Of a stretch of DNA of 64,000 nucleotides, positions 53,917 to 64,000 are shown in pieces. Where the stretch lies: the NCBI RefSeq assembly GCF_013349995.1, contig NZ_JABVXF010000009.1, forward strand, positions 62,001 through 126,000, in the 5' to 3' direction. The notes below the pieces were generated by a model that was not told the DNA's origin, did no database searches, and saw nothing but the letters and a program-made list of their open reading frames with translations. Positions within the stretch are counted from its first letter, which is position 1, and the number at the start of each line of letters is the position of its first letter. A program made the translations under genes and the position numbers. The stretch comes from Pseudoalteromonas sp. 0303. GTDB lineage: Bacteria > Pseudomonadota > Gammaproteobacteria > Enterobacterales > Alteromonadaceae.

Positions 53917-55761
53917 TTAGTTTAAAAACTGAGATAGTTCTATTTTAACTGCTTTTTGACGTAAACGTTGCATAGTTTGTGGATTATTTTCTAACCGAGC
54001 CACTTGCTCCAAAAAGGCTTGGCTTGCGTAATAGCGTGCTGGGATTTGCTGAGCTAACCAAGCTAACCATTCATCGAGTGAACTTGGTGAGGCTTTACAG
54101 CCTGCAATAAGTCGCTCAATAGCATCACTTACATCAAGTAAATAGACACAAGGCGGAAGCTTTTTCACCATCACAAACTGTTTTTCAATGACTAAATCAA
54201 AACCAAGTAAGGTAAACCACGACTGCTGAGCATTTAACGCGCTAATATCATCAGCACTTGCATTTACTCGCACAGGTAACAACAAGGCTTTGCCATCAAG
54301 GCTACCTGCTTGCTCTACGTGCGCTTGCCAGTCGAGTGCTAATGCATGCTTAAAGTGCGCAGCAAAGAGTTGGTTGTCTTCACTAAATACGCACTCACCT
54401 TCTCGTACATGAATAAGCTTGGCAAGCTTTGCTTGCTCTACAACCGGTGTTGTAACACTTGGTTCTGGGCGTACTTGGTCAAAATGCGCAGCATGTTGCT
54501 CGCTGATCCCTTGATAAAATGCATTGACATCTTGGTGCGATGTTTTACTGCGACCTTGGCTGTCACTACTAAAACCACCGCTAGAGCGCCCTGCTCCTGT
54601 TGCCCCAGAATAACTCGCTGAACGTGTCGGCTGTAATTCAGATTTAGGGTAATCATACTGCTCTGTTGGCGCTGATTGAGTAAAACTTGGCTGTGTGCTG
54701 CTTGAGTGCGTCTCATCAAACGGAGCATGCTGAAAAGCAGTGTCATTATGCTCTGTAAAACCAGCTTCGTGCTGAAGCGGCACCACCACTTGTTTTATTG
54801 CCTGCAGGATAAAGTCATGCACTAAACGGCCTTGATGAAAACGCACTTCATGTTTTGCTGGGTGCACGTTTACATCGACCTGACGAGGGTCAATATCAAT
54901 ATAAATGACAAAACCGGGTAGCTCTTCTGAGCCTGCGACTTCTTCAAAGGCTTGGCGGATTGCATGCAAAATGAGTTTATCGCGCATCATGCGATTATTC
55001 ACATAGGTATATTGCGTGCTATTCGTTGAGCCCACGGGTAATACCCAACCACGCAGCATCAAACCAGCTTCACCTGATTGAATATGCAGCCCCTGCTCAC
55101 TAAATGCTTTGCCAGCAACTTGAGCAACACGCGCTATTGCTTGCTCAGGGTTTGGTTTAGCACGGTATTGACGGACAACTTTGCCATTATGAGTCAGGGT
55201 AATAGAAACATCAAAACGACTCAGCGCAATACGCTTAATAAGCTCATCAATATGTGAAAACTCGGTTTTCTCGGTGCGAAGAAATTTACGTCGCGCAGGG
55301 GTATTAAAAAATAAGTCTTTCACCTCAATGGTGGTGCCATCAGGGTGTGCGGTTGGCTTAATCTGCACCGCCATATCACGACCTTCAGCAAACGCTTGCC
55401 ATGCAGCCTCTTGCTGCTTTGGCTTTGAGCTTAAGGTTAAGCGAGAAACAGAACTAATTGATGCCAACGCTTCACCACGAAAACCCAATGAACAGATGTT
55501 CTCTAGGTCATCGAGTGACTTAAGCTTACTCGTGGCATGGCGCGACAAGGCTAATGTTAGCTCATCTTTATTAATGCCAGAGCCATTATCGCGAATGCGA
55601 ATAAGCTTATGACCGCCACGCTCAATATCTATTTGAATGCGCGTTGCGCCAGCATCTAAACTGTTTTCTACCAGCTCTTTAACAACGGATGCTGGGCGTT
55701 CAACCACTTCACCCGCAGCAATTTGGTTAGCCAATCGCGCGGGTAGTATTTCTATACTCAT
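53917..55761 (-). CDS. mutL: DNA mismatch repair protein MutL
   Basis: A 614-residue protein. The N-terminal GHKL ATPase (1-330) has the motifs [21 protein letters not shown] and [13 protein letters not shown] variable Ser/Thr/Gln-rich linker spans about 345-425, followed by a C-terminal dimerisation domain. It couples MutS mismatch recognition to MutH. The endonuclease DQHA motif of non-E. coli MutL is absent, which fits a MutH-dependent system. AGGA lies 6 nt before the ATG. Confidence 0.96.
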   Translation of the reverse strand: MSIEILPARLANQIAAGEVVERPASVVKELVENSLDAGATRIQIDIERGGHKLIRIRDNGSGINKDELTLALSRHATSKLKSLDDLENICSLGFRGEALASISSVSRLTLSSKPKQQEAAWQAFAEGRDMAVQIKPTAHPDGTTIEVKDLFFNTPARRKFLRTEKTEFSHIDELIKRIALSRFDVSITLTHNGKVVRQYRAKPNPEQAIARVAQVAGKAFSEQGLHIQSGEAGLMLRGWVLPVGSTNSTQYTYVNNRMMRDKLILHAIRQAFEEVAGSEELPGFVIYIDIDPRQVDVNVHPAKHEVRFHQGRLVHDFILQAIKQVVVPLQHEAGFTEHNDTAFQHAPFDETHSSSTQPSFTQSAPTEQYDYPKSELQPTRSASYSGATGAGRSSGGFSSDSQGRSKTSHQDVNAFYQGISEQHAAHFDQVRPEPSVTTPVVEQAKLAKLIHVREGECVFSEDNQLFAAHFKHALALDWQAHVEQAGSLDGKALLLPVRVNASADDISALNAQQSWFTLLGFDLVIEKQFVMVKKLPPCVYLLDVSDAIERLIAGCKASPSSLDEWLAWLAQQIPARYYASQAFLEQVARLENNPQTMQRLRQKAVKIELSQFLN

Positions 55762-55784
55762 AGTGTTCCTAACACGAAAATTGA

Positions 55785-57128
55785 CTAGCTTTGAGGAATA
55801 TCAAGCTCTTGACCAATAAATAAGGTATTTGATTTTAAGTTGTTGGCCGTTTTTAGCTTACTCACAGAGGTGTTATATCTGCTTGCTAAAATACTTAACG
55901 ACTCACCAGGGCGAACTTTGTGTTTAGTCGGAAACTGCGACTTTAACTTAGCGAAAAGCGAGTCATCTGGCGGGTTTTGCATATAGTAATTTTTAATCGA
56001 GGTGAAAATTGCTTTAGCTAAGCGCTCCTGATGCTGCGCCGTTTTTAGCATTCGCTCTTCGCGTGGATTCGAGATAAACCCTGTTTCAACCAAAATAGAG
56101 GGAATATCAGGTGACTTTAATACTGCAAGGCTCGCCGCTTGTGGGCGTTTCTTATGCATTTTAGCCACTTTTCGTAATTCGCTAACCACTTCTTCTGCGA
56201 CACTAAAGCCTGTTTTCATCGAGTGATCCATCGACATATCTAGCAGTGCTTGCGCTAAATATTTTTCGCTTGCGGTATCTTTTAATACCCCAGCTGCACC
56301 ACCTAAAAGCTCCGAGTGTTTTTCTTTATCCTCAATCCATTTACCAATTTCTGAATTTGCACGGCGCAGTGATAACACCCACACAGAAGCACCGTTTGGC
56401 TGCGGGCTGGTAAATGCATCCGCATGAATCGACACAAAGAAGTCAGCTTTTTTCTTACGGGCAATGCTAGTACGAGTGTTTAGATTTACAAAGTAGTCAC
56501 TACGGCGCACCATCCGCGAAATCATGCCTTTTTCAGCATCTATCATTCGCTCTAAGCGCTTCGCTATTTGTAGCGTAATGTCTTTTTCATAAGTGCCCGA
56601 TGGACCAATTGAACCAGGGTCTTCACCACCATGACCTGCGTCTATGGCAATAACTATATCGCGCTCTTGATGAAGCTCGCGTTTTTTCACACTGCTATTG
56701 GTCGAAGCAACAGGCTCTGCCTTCGGTGTTTTATCAACAAGGTCAACCACTAAACGATGCTTGTATGGGTCGGTAGGTAGCAAAGCAAACACAACGGGTT
56801 TGCTGGCACGGGCTAGCTCAAAAACAAAGCGCACACTTTTGCTATCTTTAGGTTTCGAGTAACGTAGTTTAGAAACAATCTGATGCTTTTTAGGAATAGC
56901 GGGCAAGCTATCTAGTTTGTCGGTATTTTTTAAATCAATGACTAAACGAGCTGGATTTTTCAGCATGAAATAGCTGAAATCAGGTTTATCGTTTAAATCA
57001 AAGACCACACGAGTGCTGTCAGGTGAAGGCCACACACGTACGCTATTAATAGTATTTTGTGCAAGCGCAATTTGGCTCACAACCAATAACATCAAAGTAG
57101 TTAATAGTTTAAACGTACAACGACCCAT
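55785..57128 (-). CDS. N-acetylmuramoyl-L-alanine amidase (AmiB/C type)
   Basis: A 447-residue periplasmic cell-wall amidase with a signal peptide (cleavage after ALA near residue 23) and an AMIN domain (about 27-130). The catalytic amidase_3 domain follows (about 155-390), with zinc residues in [21 protein letters not shown] and a late VETGFISN. The C-terminal LysM domain (about 398-445) resembles AmiB. It cleaves septal peptidoglycan during cell separation. The gene lies between tsaE and mutL, which is the amiB position, so amiB is the likeliest name. Confidence 0.92.
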   Translation of the reverse strand: MGRCTFKLLTTLMLLVVSQIALAQNTINSVRVWPSPDSTRVVFDLNDKPDFSYFMLKNPARLVIDLKNTDKLDSLPAIPKKHQIVSKLRYSKPKDSKSVRFVFELARASKPVVFALLPTDPYKHRLVVDLVDKTPKAEPVASTNSSVKKRELHQERDIVIAIDAGHGGEDPGSIGPSGTYEKDITLQIAKRLERMIDAEKGMISRMVRRSDYFVNLNTRTSIARKKKADFFVSIHADAFTSPQPNGASVWVLSLRRANSEIGKWIEDKEKHSELLGGAAGVLKDTASEKYLAQALLDMSMDHSMKTGFSVAEEVVSELRKVAKMHKKRPQAASLAVLKSPDIPSILVETGFISNPREERMLKTAQHQERLAKAIFTSIKNYYMQNPPDDSLFAKLKSQFPTKHKVRPGESLSILASRYNTSVSKLKTANNLKSNTLFIGQELDIPQS

Positions 57129-57158
57129 TTTTACTAATACACCTTTATTTTTATATGT

Positions 57159-57632
57159 TTATTCTTGCGCACTCTTAAGTTGCTGAACAATTGCCTGACC
57201 ACGCTCGGTTAAGCTGTTAATTGCAATAGCACGTGCCTCGCCTTCATAGCGTAGGGTGATATCAAGATCCGGTGTTGGAATAAATTCGCCGCCTTTTTCA
57301 GGCCATTCCACAACACAAATAGCCTGTGGTGAAAAATAGTCACGAATTCCCATATATTCAAGTTCTTCAGGGTCACCTAAGCGATATAAATCAAAGTGAT
57401 AAACATCAGCTTTAGCTAATTGGTAAGGCTCAACCAGTGTATAAGTTGGACTCTTAACCTTACCTTGATGACCGAAACCTTGCACGATACCACGGGTTAA
57501 TGTCGTTTTACCGGCACCTAAATCACCATGTAAATAGATGACTGCTCCTTGCTCCATTAAGGTTGCAAGTTGCTTACCCATATTAACCGTTGCTGCTTCA
57601 TCAGCGAGTGGAAAACCAACACTGTCGGTCAT
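57159..57632 (-). CDS. tsaE: TsaE, ATPase for tRNA t6A synthesis
   Basis: A 157-residue P-loop protein (GDLGAGKTTLTRGIVQGFGH near residue 36), with CVVEWPEKG near residue 105. It works with TsaB and TsaD in making threonylcarbamoyl-adenosine at A37 of tRNAs reading ANN codons. The start at 57632 has GAGG upstream at about 7 nt and the conserved N-terminal length. First gene of the tsaE-ami-mutL-miaA-hfq run. The nnrD and queG genes that often precede it are absent here. Confidence 0.95.
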   Translation of the reverse strand: MTDSVGFPLADEAATVNMGKQLATLMEQGAVIYLHGDLGAGKTTLTRGIVQGFGHQGKVKSPTYTLVEPYQLAKADVYHFDLYRLGDPEELEYMGIRDYFSPQAICVVEWPEKGGEFIPTPDLDITLRYEGEARAIAINSLTERGQAIVQQLKSAQE

Positions 57633-57787
57633 TATTACCTCATGAAAAACTAAAAACACATTACTTTGTTAATCATACCAGAATAATTTTGTAAGGCGAG
57701 AGCCGCTCTTATGCCTAGTTTGACCAAAAAAAGCCGACAAAGTGATGTGCGCTTTTTTTATTGCTTTGATAAATAGGAGCACTAGTA

Positions 57788-58114
57788 ATGGCTATGGTTA
57801 CTTGCAAATCCCCCTTCTCAAAGGTAAATATTTTAAAGCTCAAAGTGACAACTATAACTGCTATGCTATTTCTTCTTAGTGTATCTTTTTTTGCACTTGG
57901 CATTTTTTGTAACAGCTTGATTTATAAAAATAAAATCTTAATTGCCGAGTTCATGCATTTTGGCTTTTATGAACCACCGACTCTCATTCAGATGGCTTTA
58001 AACTGGCTAACTATCTTAATAGTTATCTTGCTACTTTCTTTAAATTTCATCATTGCTTCAGCCCCCTTCAAAGCAAGAAAGCACTTTAAAACTAGTTTTA
58101 TCGATAACTCATAG
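57788..58114 (+). CDS. Small membrane protein, unknown function
   Basis: A 108-residue protein with two clear hydrophobic helices (about 20-45 and 70-92) and a basic C terminus. No family is recognised. AGGAG lies 8 nt before the ATG, supporting a real gene. It is AT-richer than its neighbours and stands on the opposite strand, between tsaE and envZ, so it may be an acquired or fast-evolving orphan. There is no visible terminator after it. Confidence 0.6.
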   Translation: MAMVTCKSPFSKVNILKLKVTTITAMLFLLSVSFFALGIFCNSLIYKNKILIAEFMHFGFYEPPTLIQMALNWLTILIVILLLSLNFIIASAPFKARKHFKTSFIDNS

Positions 58115-58138
58115 CTTAAGGCTTAAAGCTAAATACTT

Positions 58139-59434
58139 TTAAAAAGGCAAATAGATTTGCGCGCTGAGGCCTCCCTCTGGGCGATTAAGTAGTTGTACTC
58201 GGCCGCCGTGCATATCGACAATACGCTTAATTATCGCAAGGCCTAAGCCACTGCCTTCGCTACCGCGAGCGGCATCACCTTGTTTAAACGGTTCAAATAC
58301 AGTTTCAAGTTCGCTTTCGAGAATACCTGGGCCGTGATCGTTAACCACGACCATGGCAAACTTTTTATTACTGCTCACGCGGGTTTCAACCTCTATATCA
58401 CCATCTGAATAGCGAATTGCGTTTTCAATCATATTAGTAACAACACGCTTTATTGCTACCATACTCACTGGCACTTCGCTTAAGCTCGGGTTCTCTTTAA
58501 AGGTAATAGTGCGGTGATGTTTTTGTTCTGCTTCGACAACTTCTGAAACAATCGCGTTTAAATCTTCTAACTCAAGTTCTTCACGTTTGTGGTGGCGTAA
58601 ATATTCAATGAATTGGTCAATAATGGCATTCATGTCTTCAATATCATGAATGATCCCTTCACGCAGGTAATCTTCATCGTCCGACATCATTTCGGTGGCA
58701 AGGCGAATACGTGTAAGCGGCGTGCGCAAGTCATGAGAAACACCAGCCATTAATAACCGACGGTCGTTCTCAAGAGCTGCAATACCTCGCGACATTTGAT
58801 TAAACGCTCGGGTTACTTCAATGACTTCAGTAGAGCCTTGCTCTTCTAGCTTGGTAGAAAAGTCACCCACCCCTACTTTCACAGCTGCTTGTTGCAATGC
58901 TTTTAAAGGTCTATTTAGATGGCGGGCAAACAACCAGCCACCGAGTACACTTAAAAAGCCAATACTCGATAAATAAAAGGTTAAGAACTTCAGGTTGTTT
59001 TCTTGCAGGCCGGTGAGCGGCACGCGCACCCAATAACCCGGTGCTTGCGGTGCTTCAACCCAATAAACAAGTGGATCGGTTTGGCTAATACGTACTCGAG
59101 CAGAGCCATTGAGCTCTTTCGACATACTGCGCGATAGCATGGAGTACTCACGAGTTTCAGCTAACCCCTCACTCATCGCTTGGCGCTGGGTCATCACTTC
59201 GATGCCGGTGATCTCAAAAAACTTGTCTGAGGCTTCCTTGCTTACCTCAACCCCTTCTTCCCATTCGATAAACACGGTTTTCACCTGTTTCGAAAGGATC
59301 AGGTTTACTTGCTCTATAGTTGGTTTAACAACATAAAAACTGACCGTGATATAAGAGACAATTTGATTGATTAACAGCAGGGCTGCAACCAAAAATACCG
59401 TTTGTCCAAACGCACTACGTGGAAACATGCCCAT
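58139..59434 (-). CDS. envZ: EnvZ, osmosensing histidine kinase
   Basis: A 431-residue inner-membrane kinase with two helices (about 11-33 and 155-178), a periplasmic domain between them and a HAMP linker. The dimerisation domain carries the phospho-His in [12 protein letters not shown] (about residue 234). The ATPase domain has [18 protein letters not shown] and GSGLGLAI. It phosphorylates OmpR in response to osmotic and envelope conditions. It follows ompR by 5 nt. Confidence 0.95.
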   Translation of the reverse strand: MGMFPRSAFGQTVFLVAALLLINQIVSYITVSFYVVKPTIEQVNLILSKQVKTVFIEWEEGVEVSKEASDKFFEITGIEVMTQRQAMSEGLAETREYSMLSRSMSKELNGSARVRISQTDPLVYWVEAPQAPGYWVRVPLTGLQENNLKFLTFYLSSIGFLSVLGGWLFARHLNRPLKALQQAAVKVGVGDFSTKLEEQGSTEVIEVTRAFNQMSRGIAALENDRRLLMAGVSHDLRTPLTRIRLATEMMSDDEDYLREGIIHDIEDMNAIIDQFIEYLRHHKREELELEDLNAIVSEVVEAEQKHHRTITFKENPSLSEVPVSMVAIKRVVTNMIENAIRYSDGDIEVETRVSSNKKFAMVVVNDHGPGILESELETVFEPFKQGDAARGSEGSGLGLAIIKRIVDMHGGRVQLLNRPEGGLSAQIYLPF

Positions 59435-59439
59435 TACTG

Positions 59440-60168
59440 TTATTTTTCACCGTCTGGCACAAATACGTAGCCTAAGCCCCATACTGTTTGGATGTAACGA
59501 GGATTAGCAGCATCAACTTCGATCATACGGCGTAAGCGCGAAACCTGAACATCGATACTGCGCTCAAGCGCACTGTAATCTCGGCCACGCGCTAAGTTCA
59601 TCAGTTTATCGCGACTAAGCGGTTCACGTGGATGAGTCACTAACGCTTTTAATACCGCAAACTCACCACTGGTTAACGACATTGTTTTATCACCATGGCT
59701 CATTTCACGGGTCGCAAGGTTTAGTGTGAAGTCACCAAAACTAATTTCGTTTTCTTCGGCAGCAGGCGCACCTGGCACTTCTTTAGCACGACGACGTAAA
59801 ATTGCTTTAATACGCGCTAACAATTCACGTGGGTTGAATGGTTTAGGAATGTAATCATCAGCACCAAGCTCTAAACCGATTATACGGTCAACTTCATCGC
59901 CTTTGGCTGTAAGCATTACAATTGGAATGTCATTTTCTTTTTGACGTAAACGACGGCAAATTGATAATCCATCTTCACCTGGTAACATTAAATCTAATAC
60001 AATCAAGTGGAAGTTCTCGCGCTCTAATAAGCGGTCCATTTGCTCTGAATTTGCTGCTGAGCGAACAATAAAGCCTTGTTCTACAAGGTAACGCTCTAGC
60101 AAACTACGTAAGCGCATATCGTCATCAACAACCAATACTTTTGTCGTTTCGTGTCCCATAACTTTCAT
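59440..60168 (-). CDS. ompR: OmpR, response regulator
   Basis: A 242-residue regulator with a receiver domain (about 9-125, phospho-Asp in [13 protein letters not shown] near residue 58) and an OmpR-type winged helix (about 140-238, ending [17 protein letters not shown]). It controls porin and envelope genes with EnvZ. Two in-frame ATGs (60168, 60159) open it and neither has a strong ribosome site. It is divergent from greB, the conserved gammaproteobacterial arrangement. Confidence 0.95.
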   Translation of the reverse strand: MKVMGHETTKVLVVDDDMRLRSLLERYLVEQGFIVRSAANSEQMDRLLERENFHLIVLDLMLPGEDGLSICRRLRQKENDIPIVMLTAKGDEVDRIIGLELGADDYIPKPFNPRELLARIKAILRRRAKEVPGAPAAEENEISFGDFTLNLATREMSHGDKTMSLTSGEFAVLKALVTHPREPLSRDKLMNLARGRDYSALERSIDVQVSRLRRMIEVDAANPRYIQTVWGLGYVFVPDGEK

Positions 60169-60325
60169 TCTTTTTGTAATATGTTACTTATTAATATAAA
60201 TGAAAAAGTTAAGAATAAAAAACGAATTACGCGCTTAGATTGTTACTGAACATTTCAAAATCCGACTCGACAAAGGTAAAAGACTTTTATACCTTGCGGC
60301 TGGTTTTCTTTTTAGGCTGAATAAA

Positions 60326-60808
60326 ATGGCAAAGACAAATTTAATAACCCGAGAAGGGTATCAGCAATTACAACAAGAACATGATTACTTATGGCATGAA
60401 AAGCGCCCTGAAATTACCAAAATTGTTACTTGGGCAGCAAGCTTGGGCGACCGTTCTGAAAACGCCGATTATCAATTTAATAAGCGTGTTTTACGACAGA
60501 TAGATCGCCGTGTACGCTATCTTCGTAAACGCATGCCAGATCTTAAAATTGTTGACTACAACCCACAGCAAGCGGGTAAAGTGTTTTTTGGTGCTTGGGT
60601 CGAAATTGAGAATGAACAAGGCGATACAAAGCGCTTTCGTATTGTCGGCCCCGACGAAATTTACGAGCGCAAAGATTACATTTCGATTGATGCACCTATG
60701 GCTAGAGCGCTACTAGGCAAACAGGTAGATGATGATTTTTCGGTGAACACGCCTGAAGGCGCAAAAGAATGGTATATCAATGAGATAACTTATCCGGACG
60801 CGAAATAA
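60326..60808 (+). CDS. greB: Transcription elongation factor GreB
   Basis: A 160-residue Gre factor with an N-terminal coiled-coil finger (about 1-75, including the acidic tip region GDRSENADYQF) and a C-terminal FKBP-like domain. It stimulates transcript cleavage in backtracked RNA polymerase. RQIDRRVRYLRKRM separates GreB from GreA. In E. coli greB is directly followed by tex (yhgF), but two genes intervene here. Confidence 0.94.
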   Translation: MAKTNLITREGYQQLQQEHDYLWHEKRPEITKIVTWAASLGDRSENADYQFNKRVLRQIDRRVRYLRKRMPDLKIVDYNPQQAGKVFFGAWVEIENEQGDTKRFRIVGPDEIYERKDYISIDAPMARALLGKQVDDDFSVNTPEGAKEWYINEITYPDAK

Positions 60809-60922
60809 CTTTTGCCAGAAAATTCAGAAAGCGTTAATTAGTGATTGTTTAGTCTAAAAATGTGATCTATAACTAAAGGTACTCAAGATAAATCATTACT
60901 TGAGTTTTAGAAGGTAGTAAGT

Positions 60923-61228
60923 ATGTCAAACGCAATACAACGCATAATGAGTAATGCCATTGTATTCGCACTATTAATTAGTGTGAGTTTGATATCTTAC
61001 GCCAGTGATATTGAAAGCCATTCAGACAGTGTTACGCCAACCGCTCACTTTATTGCGTGTGATAGTGCAGACCCTGCCAACTTAGATACCGACCTCGATA
61101 AACATACACCTGCGTTCGTTGCTAATGTAGCCCAACCACTGCCAGATGCACGTGTGGTTTCGTATGTTCACCCTTGTAATAAGGTGTCTGTTTATAGCGC
61201 GCACCAGCGAGGGCCACCAGCTTTTTAA
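60923..61228 (+). CDS. Small secreted protein, unknown function
   Basis: A 101-residue protein with a signal peptide (hydrophobic about 12-25, cleavage after YAS near residue 27). The mature part is about 74 residues, acidic, with two cysteines (in IACDS and HPCNK) that could form a disulfide. No family is recognised. AAGG lies about 7 nt upstream of the ATG. It lies 49 nt before the CBS-domain gene on the same strand and may be co-transcribed with it. Confidence 0.6.
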   Translation: MSNAIQRIMSNAIVFALLISVSLISYASDIESHSDSVTPTAHFIACDSADPANLDTDLDKHTPAFVANVAQPLPDARVVSYVHPCNKVSVYSAHQRGPPAF

Positions 61229-61277
61229 TTAACTCAAATTTTCTATTTCAGTTTAATTAAAATGTATGGTGACCAAA

Positions 61278-61859
61278 ATGAATAATTTCAAAGAATTACG
61301 TCTTCAAGATATCTCTAATGGCGCATTATCTAATGCAGTGAATGAAGTTGAGCCAACACTCGATCTCACTTCTTCAGCTTTAAAAGTACTTAATAGCTTT
61401 ACTAAAAAAGACCCTTTACGTGCACATTACGGCACCACTATTGTTGATGCTTTAAAGCAAACAAATAGCTGTTGCTCAGATTTTATTTTAGTGGTTGATA
61501 GCGAAGATAAACTACTCGGCATCACCTCTAGTGCTGATCTGCAAAGCTCAAAAATTATGATCCTTGCACAGCGCTTGAACTTACACCGTGACGAAATTAC
61601 TTTACACGATGTAATGACGCCACTTAGCAGCTTAGCTGGTGTGAGCCTGCAAAGCATCAGCTACGCAAGTATTGGCGATGCACTGCAAACCATGGAACAC
61701 CAAGGTATGATGTTCTTATTAGTAACCAGTGCTAAACAAGAAATATGTGGTTTGATTTCAGCTCGAGAGATCGCTAAAAAATTACATATCCCTGTTAATA
61801 TCAACCCAATTGCTAATGGCTTTAGCGAAGTATTACAGCAGGTTGATCACCCGCACTAA
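61278..61859 (+). CDS. CBS-domain pair protein
   Basis: A 193-residue cytoplasmic protein with a helical N terminus (1-40) and two CBS motifs (about 52-105 and 110-180; TIVDALKQTNS and DVMTPLSSLAG open them). CBS pairs bind adenosine nucleotides or similar ligands and often act as energy sensors. There is no catalytic domain. The ATG at 61278 is preferred over one four codons upstream because GGTGA lies 5 nt before it. A terminator follows. Confidence 0.8.
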   Translation: MNNFKELRLQDISNGALSNAVNEVEPTLDLTSSALKVLNSFTKKDPLRAHYGTTIVDALKQTNSCCSDFILVVDSEDKLLGITSSADLQSSKIMILAQRLNLHRDEITLHDVMTPLSSLAGVSLQSISYASIGDALQTMEHQGMMFLLVTSAKQEICGLISAREIAKKLHIPVNINPIANGFSEVLQQVDHPH

Positions 61860-61894
61860 GCGTTAAAATCTGCGTTGTGTAAGACTATTTTTGC

Positions 61895-61930
61895 AGGCCT
61901 TAAAAGCAGTGCTTTTAAGGCCTTCTTATT
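61895..61930 (+). terminator. Terminator after the CBS-domain gene
   Basis: AGGCCTTAAAAGC (61895-61907) and GCTTTTAAGGCCT (61911-61923) form a perfect 13-bp stem with a 3-base loop. The following tract TCTTATT is only moderately T-rich. Confidence 0.75.
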
Positions 61931-61994
61931 GTGATATTATTCAGGCAATTAATCTTCAGTTTTACTGATTTTCTATTTTTAAAAAGGTTTATGC

Positions 61995-64000
61995 ATGAGC
62001 AATATCTCTGCACGCTTAGCAACAGAGCTAAGTGCCCAGCAACCACAGGTTGTTGCTGCAATCAAATTACTTGATGAAGGTGCCACAGTTCCTTTTATCG
62101 CCCGTTATCGTAAAGAAGTAACTGGTGGCTTAGATGACACGCAACTACGTTTACTTGAACAGCGCTTATCGTATTTACGTGAATTAGAAGAACGCCGTAG
62201 CTTTATCCTTAATACTATTGAAGAGCAAGGCAAGCTAACAGCCGAACTAAGTGCTGATATTAATAACGCTGACAGTAAAACTGAGCTTGAAGATTTATAT
62301 CTGCCTTTCAAACCTAAACGTCGTACAAAAGGGCAAATTGCCATTGAAGCGGGTATTGAGCCGCTTGCCGATGCGCTATTTAACAACCCAAGTCTCGACC
62401 CTGAACAACAAGCAAGTGACTACATTAATGCTGATGAAGGCTTTGCAGATAATAAAGCGGTGTTAGATGGCGCTAAATTTATCTTAATGGAACGCTTTGC
62501 TGAAGACGCCAAACTGCTAGCTAAATTCCGAAGTCATATCGCACAACATGGTCAGATTGAAAGTACTGTAATTGCTGGCCAAGAAAATGAAGGTGTAAAG
62601 TACCGCGACTACTTTGAGCATCAAGAACCGCTTAAGAAAGTACCATCACACCGTGCACTTGCTATGCTGCGTGCTCGCAATGAAGGCGTATTACAACTTA
62701 GTATCAACCCAGAGCCAAGCGCAGAAAATCCGGCGCAAGTGTGTGCACAAATGATTGCCGATCATTATCGCTTAGATGTTAGCAACTCTGCAGCAAGCGC
62801 TTGGTTAATGGGCGTAGTGCAATGGGCATGGAAAATTAAGTTAAGCCTTCACCTTGAGAATGAATTTTTAGGTGCAATGCGCGAAAAAGCAGAAACCGGC
62901 GCAATTGACGTTTTTGCTAAGAACTTAAAAGATTTATTAATGGCCGCTCCAGCAGGTCCACGCACCACGTTAGGTCTGGATCCTGGTTTACGTACTGGTT
63001 GTAAAATTGCCGTTGTAGATAGCACAGGCAAGCTGTTAACAACACAAACGATTTTCCCGCACGCACCACAAAATCATTGGGATAAATCGCTTCGTACTCT
63101 TGAGCAATTATGCCGCCAGCATAAAGTTGAGCTAATCGCTATTGGTAATGGTACGGCTTCACGTGAATCTGACAAATTAGTAGCTGAACTGATTAAAGCC
63201 AACACTGAGCTTAAACTTAATAAAGTGATGGTTAGTGAAGCAGGCGCTTCTGTTTATTCGGCATCTGAGTTTGCCGCTAATGAATTCCCTAACCTTGATG
63301 TTTCACTACGTGGTGCTGTGTCTATTGCGCGCCGCTTACAAGATCCACTTGCTGAGCTGGTAAAAATTGAGCCTAAATCAATCGGTGTAGGTCAGTATCA
63401 ACACGATGTATCGCAAAGCCAACTTGGTCAAACGCTAACATCAGTGGTTGAAGACTGTGTAAACTCAGTAGGTGTAGACCTAAATATGGCGTCAGTGCCA
63501 CTACTTACCCGCGTATCTGGCTTAAACAAAACGTTAGCACAAAACATTGTTAGCTACCGTGATGCGAATGGCTCATTTAGCCAACGCTCTGAACTTAAAA
63601 AAGTTGAACGTTTAGGGCCTAAAGCCTTTGAACAAGCTGCCGGTTTCTTACGTATCAGCACAGGCTCAGATCCTCTTGATAACTCGTCAGTCCACCCTGA
63701 AGCCTACCCGGTTGTTAAGCGCATCTGCGAGAAGAACAGCTTAGATGTAAACAGCCTAATTGGTAACTCTGATATCCTAAACAAGCTCGTTGCAAACGAC
63801 TACACAGACGAAAAATTTGGTTTACCAACGGTTACCGACATTATCAAAGAACTTGATAAACCGGGTCGTGACCCGCGTCCTGAGTTTAAAACAGCTGAAT
63901 TTAAAGCCGGTGTTGAAACCATTAACGACCTAAAACCAGGTATGATTTTAGAAGGTGTAGTGTCTAACGTTGCTAACTTTGGTGCCTTCGTTGATGTGGG
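61995..64000 (+). CDS. tex: Tex-family RNA-binding transcription accessory protein (partial)
   Basis: An open frame from ATG at 61995 runs off the window, giving about 668 of the usual 770-780 residues. It has the Tex N-terminal helical region ([17 protein letters not shown] near residue 34), the YqgF-like domain with [17 protein letters not shown] near 325, and the helix-hairpin-helix region with [17 protein letters not shown] near 500. The beginning of the C-terminal S1 domain is at the window edge ([21 protein letters not shown]). AAAAAGG lies 7 nt upstream. Tex/YhgF is an RNA- or nucleic-acid-associated protein of uncertain role. Confidence 0.96.
   Translation, partial: MSNISARLATELSAQQPQVVAAIKLLDEGATVPFIARYRKEVTGGLDDTQLRLLEQRLSYLRELEERRSFILNTIEEQGKLTAELSADINNADSKTELEDLYLPFKPKRRTKGQIAIEAGIEPLADALFNNPSLDPEQQASDYINADEGFADNKAVLDGAKFILMERFAEDAKLLAKFRSHIAQHGQIESTVIAGQENEGVKYRDYFEHQEPLKKVPSHRALAMLRARNEGVLQLSINPEPSAENPAQVCAQMIADHYRLDVSNSAASAWLMGVVQWAWKIKLSLHLENEFLGAMREKAETGAIDVFAKNLKDLLMAAPAGPRTTLGLDPGLRTGCKIAVVDSTGKLLTTQTIFPHAPQNHWDKSLRTLEQLCRQHKVELIAIGNGTASRESDKLVAELIKANTELKLNKVMVSEAGASVYSASEFAANEFPNLDVSLRGAVSIARRLQDPLAELVKIEPKSIGVGQYQHDVSQSQLGQTLTSVVEDCVNSVGVDLNMASVPLLTRVSGLNKTLAQNIVSYRDANGSFSQRSELKKVERLGPKAFEQAAGFLRISTGSDPLDNSSVHPEAYPVVKRICEKNSLDVNSLIGNSDILNKLVANDYTDEKFGLPTVTDIIKELDKPGRDPRPEFKTAEFKAGVETINDLKPGMILEGVVSNVANFGAFVDV

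Overview
The window looks like chromosome of a marine gammaproteobacterium of the order Alteromonadales, most likely Pseudoalteromonas or a close relative. This is inferred from the AT-leaning base composition, from protein sequences that read like Alteromonadales/Vibrio homologues, and from conserved gene orders: hfq-hflX-hflK-hflC with mutL-miaA, envZ-ompR beside greB and tex, and proBA. No insertion sequence, prophage, CRISPR array or integrase was seen. Nearly all of it is ordinary, well-packed chromosome.

Layout, left to right. Positions 1-5.2 kb hold the tail of an unknown gene, a two-receiver/PAS/GGDEF/EAL c-di-GMP protein, a tiny membrane protein, and a three-gene ECF sigma factor / membrane anti-sigma / coiled-coil envelope protein module. 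Positions 5.3-18.5 kb form a phosphate block: oxyR, then pit and a PhoU-like DUF47 partner, then pstC-pstA-pstB-phoU on the minus strand, and a gcvR-like gene and ppk-ppx on the plus strand. pstC and ppk are each preceded by a PhoB-box-like direct repeat placed exactly 10 nt upstream of a -10 hexamer, so polyphosphate synthesis and phosphate uptake are probably induced together by phosphate starvation. No pstS, phoB or phoR lies in the window.

Positions 18.5-27.5 kb carry a CusCBA-type copper/silver efflux operon headed by a Met/His/Cys-rich secreted protein, a PqiA-like membrane protein and a degenerate EAL-HDOD protein. Positions 27.6-33.9 kb hold a run of housekeeping genes (yjdM/phnA-like, a YbaY-META lipoprotein, rlmJ, a zapB-like gene, zapA, a metallo-beta-lactamase-fold enzyme, mltD, slyD). 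Positions 33.9-38.0 kb look like a small sugar-acid catabolic island: an SDR dehydrogenase and a lactonase-type amidohydrolase on the plus strand converge on an enolase-superfamily dehydratase and a class II aldolase on the minus strand.

Positions 38-47.6 kb contain a cytochrome c, a DUF2058 protein, an MFS transporter, an Ala-tRNA(Pro) deacylase-like gene with a perfect 51-bp internal tandem duplication, a lone tRNA-Ala(UGC), proA-proB, a 0.9-kb non-coding stretch and a CPA-type antiporter. Positions 47.6-57.7 kb are the conserved tsaE-amiB-mutL-miaA-hfq-hflX-hflK-hflC cluster with purA downstream. The right end holds envZ-ompR divergent from greB, with a small secreted protein and a CBS-domain protein inserted before tex, which runs off the window.

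I found no clearly new defence or mobile system. The most promising leads are the sugar-acid island with an atypical metal ligand, the ECF sigma module, the PhoB-type promoter array with a perfect 15-bp inverted repeat before ppk, and the internal duplication in the tRNA-editing protein.
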